Shown here: one piece after another, positions 58,488-64,000 of the stretch | How the letters are laid out: each line of letters opens with the position of its first letter | Position numbering within the stretch: position 1 is the stretch's first letter | Notes under the pieces: model-generated | Told to the model about the DNA's origin: nothing | Seen by the model: the letters and a program-made list of their open reading frames with translations, nothing else | The model's database searches: none | Made by a program: the position numbers and the translations under genes | DNA from: Armigeres subalbatus | Lineage: Eukaryota > Arthropoda > Insecta > Diptera > Culicidae | Length of the DNA: 64,000 nt | NCBI RefSeq assembly: GCF_024139115.2 | Contig: NC_085139.1 | Span: forward strand, 102,286,158-102,350,157 | Direction: 5' to 3'

Positions 58488-58612
58488 GCCCGGTGTAGTC
58501 CGGGACGATAGGAATTCGCTATCGGGAAAATTCCAAAGCTGCCTCTTTAGGGCAGCTAACCGCACACGAACATCATATCATGATTAGCCCTCATCGCCTT
58601 CGCGTGCGGGCG
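58488..58612. other. cluster of short inverted repeats, candidate structured RNA
   Basis: Four successive hairpins lie within 125 bp: CCCGG/CCGGG (58489-58504), CGATAG/CTATCG (58506-58524), AGCTGCC/GGCAGCT (58537-58557) and an 11-bp arm CCGCACACGAA/TTCGCGTGCGG with one mismatch (58560-58609). The last encloses ATCAT/ATGAT. The region is GC-richer than its surroundings and non-repetitive. The strand of any transcript is unknown. Confidence 0.4.
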
Positions 58613-60540
58613 TTAAACTGGAAGAACGGGTGATTATGTTCGTCTATTTGCGTTTGGGTCGAATGATTCGAATAGTAGCTACGCTACACCGGTTGAAACA
58701 AACGTAAGAATGAAATCCTATTTGAATGCCAAAATTAAGAATGAGGAACGAACTGACCAGTTGAAATTGGAATTCAATTTTGTCATTAGAATCAATTTAA
58801 GTTGTAAATGTAAACTTTTCGATTGTAATACTTCCATGACTTTCTGACGTTGTCAATTTCAAACAAATTCTGCACAGTGTATAATCGACATCTATGTGCT
58901 TCGCGAGCTAGCAATTGTAGCATAACCTCTTTCAAGAACAAAATTGAATCGGACCGAGAGCATACACGCAAATGAACGGTAAGTTATTTGTGCATGTATG
59001 TGCGAATAGGAAATAATTCACCGGCTAGAACGTTCTAAAGGGAAATAATTATGACAAGCGCTGGAAACCGGACCGAACAGGGTTCGGAAGGATGTTGTGG
59101 TTCTGATAGGGGGAGGGAGGCGGGGAGCGGGGATTCTTACAATCGAATGAGGCAATAATCTTGAGATGCATTCTCATTGGCAATGTACAAATCGACATTC
59201 CAGGAGTTCAAAACACAGCAACTGAAGACCCCTTGAGCAAACATGGGGAGCTCACATACGGATGGGTAGGAATGCTGCGTAAGGCATTCCTGTCTATCGG
59301 ATGATGAATGCAAATGTTCCTGGAGGGTTCTACCTGATTACAAATTTAATAGATAATAAGATTTCCATTGTTCATTTAAAACAAAATTGAAAGCTGTCTA
59401 TTTTTCTGTATTCTATGAAAGGATGCGTGCTTGCCAGTTTTGCCATATTAGACAATAATTTTCTAGCAGAAGCACGCATAATATTTTTAACTACTTTTAT
59501 CTTAAAATTGGTTGGAAATTAAATATTCTGGGAGCAATTCAACATTGATGACTATTTCGATATTTATGTCCTGAAATGAGCCGCATGATGACGTTCTCGA
59601 ATAGAATCAGCTATTTGCAATTTCGTCCTTTCAGAAAGTTGTGAAAAATTAGATCAAGTGAAAATCCTGCAATGAAAAAAAAATTGATTTGTTTCTTATT
59701 TATGCAAGCTTGTATGAAAAAAAGCGACGAGATGAATATATTCAGTGAGTTCAGTGAAATGGAAATGCGAACATAGCTTAATAATTTTCTCAACATATCC
59801 TTTATGTACAGACCCCATTCGATTTGGACAACACTTGAGAAACGTGCATGTTGCCAAAATCGACGATGCTCTCACTCCTTCACTCATTGCGACACTATAG
59901 CCGCTTTTTAGTGCTTTTCTATTAGACTTATTAGACCATTTTTTTTGTAAGTTCTGATCTGTGAACGTTATTTTCTACGCGGAATTTATGCTCTACGGGT
60001 TTTTGAGCATTTCTTTACAAACGATGTCGTACGCATTTATTCATCTATTTTGGAATTAACAAGACATGAATTTTCCAAACTTCTGCATATTTTGTTTTAA
60101 ATTTCTTTTTAAATTTGTAGTTTCAATAAGACTTTCTGAAGCGTTACATTTCAACTAGAAATCGTCCAACTTTTGATAGGAATTTGTCAAAATACCGACA
60201 GCGTAATTGTATGGAATTCTTATTGGAAATGCCGGAATTTAGAATAATTCCTGTCGGAGCTGAGGAAATTTTTATCACATTGCAAACATGTCTTTCTGGA
60301 ATGCGGAATCTTAGGAAATTTTTGTCAAAATTCTAAGAAATTCCTGATGGGATCCAATGAATCCGAAGGAAATCTTGTGGGAATTCGGAGGATATACTGT
60401 CGGTGTTCAAAAGAATTTTAGTCGAAATACGAAATGATGGAATTCGGACGAATATTTTGAAGAACACTTCCTGTTGGACTTGAAACAGTGCAGAACTTTG
60501 AGGCTTTACGAAAGGAACTTTGGAGCTTTACGAAAAGTTT
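58613..60540. other. unique AT-rich DNA with faint 22-bp-like traces at its end
   Basis: No gene is seen up to 60180. From about 60200 scattered AATTCCTGTCGGAGC and ATTCGGAGGAT motifs foreshadow the array that begins near 60620. Confidence 0.5.
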
Positions 60541-60612
60541 TCTCCTTACCGGGGCGGGAATCGAACCCATACTCCACAGCGCATGCGTCTAGACGGTTGA
60601 CGTAGCTAATTA
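60541..60612 (-). mobile_element. tRNA-like SINE head fragment
   Basis: The minus strand reads GTCAACCGTCTAGACGCATG, then TATGGGTTCGATTCCCGCCCC, with a good B box (GGTTCGATTCC) inside a T-arm-like hairpin. It is too diverged at the 5' side to be a functional tRNA gene and is not followed by a recognised SINE body. Confidence 0.5.
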
Positions 60613-60619
60613 GGAATAA

Positions 60620-63600
60620 GGATCAGTTCCTGTTAGAACTGGGATCAAATCCTGTCGGAATTGGGATCAGTTCCTGTCGGAATTGGGATCAATTCTTGTC
60701 GGAAATGGGATCAATTTCTGTCCGAATTAGGACCAGCTCCTGTCGGAACTGGGATCAATTCCTGTTGGAAATGTGATGAACTCTTATCGGAAATGTGATG
60801 AACTCTTGTCGGAGTTGGAATCAATTCCTGTCGGAATTAGGAACAATTCCTGTCGGAATTGGGAACAATTCCTATCGGAATTGGGAACAATTCCTATCGG
60901 AATTGGGAACAATTCCTGTCGGAATTGAGAACAATTCCTGTCGGAATTGAGAACAATTCCTGTCGGAAATGGGAGCAATTCCTGTCTGTTTTGGGAACAA
61001 TTTCTGTCGGAATTGGGAACAATTCCTGTCGGAATTGGGAACAATTCCTGTCGGAATTGTGAACAATTCCTGTCGGAATTGGGATCAATTCCTGTCGGAA
61101 TTGGGAACAATTCCTATCGGAATTGGGATCAATTCCGGTCGGAATTGGGATCAATTTTGGTCGGAAAGGGGAACAACTCCTGTCGGAATTGGGAACAAAT
61201 CCTGTCGGAATTGGAAACAATTCCTGTAGGAATTAGCAACAATTCCTGTCGGAATAAACAACAATTCCTGTCGGAAAGGGCAAGAATTCCTGTCGGAATT
61301 GGCAACAATTCACGCGGAATTTGCAACAATTCCTGTCGGAATTGGCAACAATTCCTATCGGAATTGGCAACAACTCCTGTAGGAATTGGCAACAATTTCT
61401 GTCGGAATTGGCAACAATTTCTGTCGGAATTGGCAACAATTCCTGTCGGAATTGGCAACAATTCCTATCAGAATTGGCATTAATTACTGTCGGAATTGGC
61501 AGCAATTCCTATCGGAATAAGCAACAATTCCTGTCGGAATAGCGATCAATTCCTGGCGGAATGTCAAAATAGGGAACAATTCCTGCCAGAACTATGATCA
61601 ATTTTTGTCGGAAAGGGGAACAATTCCTGTCGAAATTGGGAACAATTCTTTGGGAACAATTCCTGTCGGAATTGGGAATAATTTCTGTCGGAATTGGGAA
61701 CAATTCCAGTCGGAATTGGGAACAATTCCAGTCGGAATTGGGAACAATTCCTGTCGGAATTGGGAACAATTCTTGTCGGAATTGGGATCAATTCCTGTCG
61801 GAATTGGGAACAATTCCTGTCGGAATTGGGAACCATTCCTGTCGGAATTGGGAACAATTCGTCGGAATTGGGAACAGTCCTTGTCGGAATTGGGAACATT
61901 TCCTGTCGGAATTGGGAAAAATTCCTGTCGGAATTGGGAAAAATTCCTGTCGGAATTGGGAAAAATTCCTGTCGGAATTGGGAACAATTCCTGTCGGAAT
62001 TGGGAACCATTCCTATCGGAATTGGAAACAATTCCTGTCGGAATTGGGAACAATTCCTGTCGGAATTGGGAACAATTCCTGTCGAAATTGGGAACAATTC
62101 CTGTCGGGATTGGGAACAATTCCTATCGGAATTGGGAACAATTCCTATCGGAATTGTAAACAATTCCTGTCGGAATTGGCAACAATTCCTGTCGGAATTG
62201 GGAACAATTCCTGTCGGAATTGAGATCAATTCCTGTCGGAATTGGGAACAATTCCTGTCGGAATTGGGAACAATTCCTGTCGGAATTGGGAACAATTCCT
62301 GTCGGAATTGGGAACAATTCCTGTAGGAATTGGGAACAATTCCTGTCGGAATTGGGAACAATTTCTGTCGGAATTGGGAACAACTCCTGTCGGAATTGGG
62401 AACAAATCCTGTCGGAATTGTGAACAATTCCTGTCGGAATTGGGATCAATTCCTGTCGGAATTGGGAACAATTCCTGTCGGAATTGGGAACAATTCCTGT
62501 CCTATCGGTATTGGGAACAATTCCTGTCGGAATTGGGATCAATTCCGGTCGGAATTGGGATCAATTCCGGTCGGAATTGGGATCAATTGTTGTCGGAATT
62601 GGGATCAATTTTTGTCGGAAAGGGGAACAATTCCTGTCGGAATGGGGAACAAATCCTGTCGGAATTGGGAACAAATCCTGTCGGAATTGGAAACAATTCC
62701 TGTCGGAATTGGCAACAATTCCTGTCGGAATTGGCAACAATTCCTGTCGGAATTGGCAACAATTCCTGTCGGAATTGGCAACAATTCTATCGGAATTGGC
62801 AACAATTCCTGTCGGAATTGGCAACAATTCCTGTCGGAATTGGCAACAATTCCTATCGGAATTGGCAACAATTCCTGTCGGAATTGGGAACAATTTCTGT
62901 CGGAATTGGGAACAACTCCTGTCGGAATTGGGAACAAATCCTGTCGGAATTGTGAACAATTCCTGTCGGAATTGGGATCAATTCCTGTCGGAATTGGGAA
63001 CAATTCCTGTCGGAATTGGGAACAATTCCTGTCCTATCGGTATTGGGAACAATTCCTGTCGGAATTGGGATCAATTCCGGTCGGAATTGGGATCAATTGT
63101 TGTCGGAATTGGGATCAATTTTTGTCGGAAAGGGGAACAATTCCTGTCGGAATGGGGAACAAATCCTGTCGGAATTGGAAACAATTCCTGTCGGAATTGG
63201 CAACAATTCCTGTCGGAATTGGCAACAATTCCTATCGGAATTGGCAACAATTCCTGTCGGAATTGGCAACAATTCCTGTCGGAATTGGCAACAATTCCTG
63301 TCGGAATTGGCAACAATTCCTGTCGGAATTGGCAACAATTCCTATCGGAATTGGCAACAATTCCTGTCGGAAATGGCAACAATTCCTGTCGGAATTGGCA
63401 ACAATTCCTATCGGAATTGGCAACAATTCCTGTCGGAATTGACAACAATTCCTGTCGGAATTGTCAACAATTCCTTTCGGAATTGGCAACAATTCCTGTC
63501 GGAATTGGCAACAATTCCTGTCGGAATTGGCAACAATTCCTGTCAGAATTGGCAACAATTCCTGTCGGAATTAAAAACAATTCCTGTCGGAATTAAAAAC

Positions 63601-64000
63601 AATTTCTGTCGGAATTGGGAACAATTCTTGTCGAAATTGGGAACAATTCCTTTCGAAATTGGGAACAATTCCTTTCGAAATTGGGAACAATTCCTGTCGG
63701 AATTGGGAGCAATTTCTGTCGGAAATGGGAACAATTCCTGTCGGAATTAAGAACAATTCCTGTCGGAATTGGGAACAATTCCTGTTGGAATTGGGAAAAA
63801 TTCCTGTCGGAATTGGGAACAATTCCTGTCGGAATTGGGAACCATTCCTATCGGAATTGGAAACAATTCCTGTCGGAATTGGGAACAATTCCTGTCGGAA
63901 TTGGGAACAATTCCTGTCGGAATTGGGAACAATTCCTGTCGGAATTGGCAACAATTCCTATCGGAATTGGCAACAATTCCTATCGGAATTGGCAACAATT
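60620..64000 (+). repeat. 22-bp minisatellite array F, homogeneous, runs past the window end
   Basis: About 150 tandem units each consist of CAATTCC-TGTC-GGAATTG plus a 4-bp spacer (GGAA in most units, GCAA, GATC or AAAA in others). The inverted repeat has perfect 7-bp arms in most units. Spacer types are clustered: GGAA dominates 61660-62690, and GCAA dominates 61230-61500, 62690-62880 and 63180-63560. A block marked by the unit break CCTGTCCTATCGG at 62497 recurs 532 bp later at 63029, a higher-order duplication. Open frames in all phases (up to 370 codons) are by-products. The array is truncated by the window edge. Confidence 0.97.

Noticed and set aside
54705..60612. tRNA genes at about 54740 and 60560
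   Set aside because: Only T-arm-like pieces with B boxes are present. The acceptor, D and anticodon arms cannot be built, so they fit decayed SINE heads better.
61564..63596. Frames of 209-370 codons in array F on both strands
   Set aside because: Overlapping frames in several phases with the same 22-residue pattern show they derive from the tandem unit, not from selection on a protein.
14296..64000. CRISPR-like arrays
   Set aside because: The units are contiguous 21-24-bp repeats without unique spacers, and the genome is eukaryotic. The 4-9-bp spacer is itself repeated.

Overview
The window is eukaryotic, repeat-saturated, AT-rich DNA. It is most likely from an Aedes-type mosquito. I infer this from dispersed repeats that I remember from mosquito genomes: the family that starts CCAGATTAATCCACC and ends CGAGAAAGGCA, the tRNA-derived SINE with a GAA-repeat tail, and TA-flanked pogo/Tigger-like ends. 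The species call could not be checked. I find no intact host protein gene. The only long coding frame not made of simple repeats is the reverse-transcriptase ORF of a non-LTR retrotransposon (3220-6018). Its endonuclease part is damaged.

Layout. 1-2.5 kb: AT-rich DNA, a 63-bp retrotransposon stub with a target-site duplication, then a Tigger-like element (845-2467) filled with TTCTCACTTC repeats that switch strand in the middle. 2.7-6.0 kb: the LINE. 6.0-10.3 kb: elements of the GCCTTTCTCG-ended family, with a 36-bp hairpin, a 420-bp foldback, a 167-bp tandem satellite and a CA microsatellite. 10.3-14.3 kb: mostly unique DNA plus a SINE. 14.3-18.6 kb: a large 22/21-bp minisatellite. 18.6-23.4 kb: unique DNA, a Harbinger-like MITE and a hAT-like element. 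23.5-28.2 kb: a diverged 22-bp array. 28.3-30.3 kb: unique DNA. 30.3-33.3 kb: another 22-bp array. 33.4-35.5 kb: two more 167-bp satellite elements. 35.5-37.4 kb: unique DNA. 37.4-53.5 kb: a 22-bp array in the opposite orientation. It is interrupted by a Tigger-like element that is swollen by nested insertions and by a 4.77-kb tandem duplication. 53.5-60.5 kb: foldbacks, another TIR element, a set of histone-3'-end-like hairpins, a cluster of inverted repeats and unique DNA. 60.6-64.0 kb: a homogeneous 22-bp array that runs off the window end.

Main result. The arrays at 14-18, 23-28, 30-33, 37-53 and 60-64 kb all have a period near 22 bp. All share a 13-bp core TCCTGTCGGRATT, and each has its own spacer. 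The core is the centre of an inverted repeat, such as AATTCC-TGTC-GGAATT, whose arms change together between arrays. The huge ORFs across these arrays arise because the units lack stop codons. They are not genes.

History. The 37-53 kb region can be ordered. A 5'-truncated LINE inserted with a 14-bp target duplication. A tRNA-derived SINE then inserted into it with a 23-bp target duplication. Later a 4.77-kb tandem duplication formed, with breakpoints in the SINE and in the 22-bp array and only GGAA shared at the junction.
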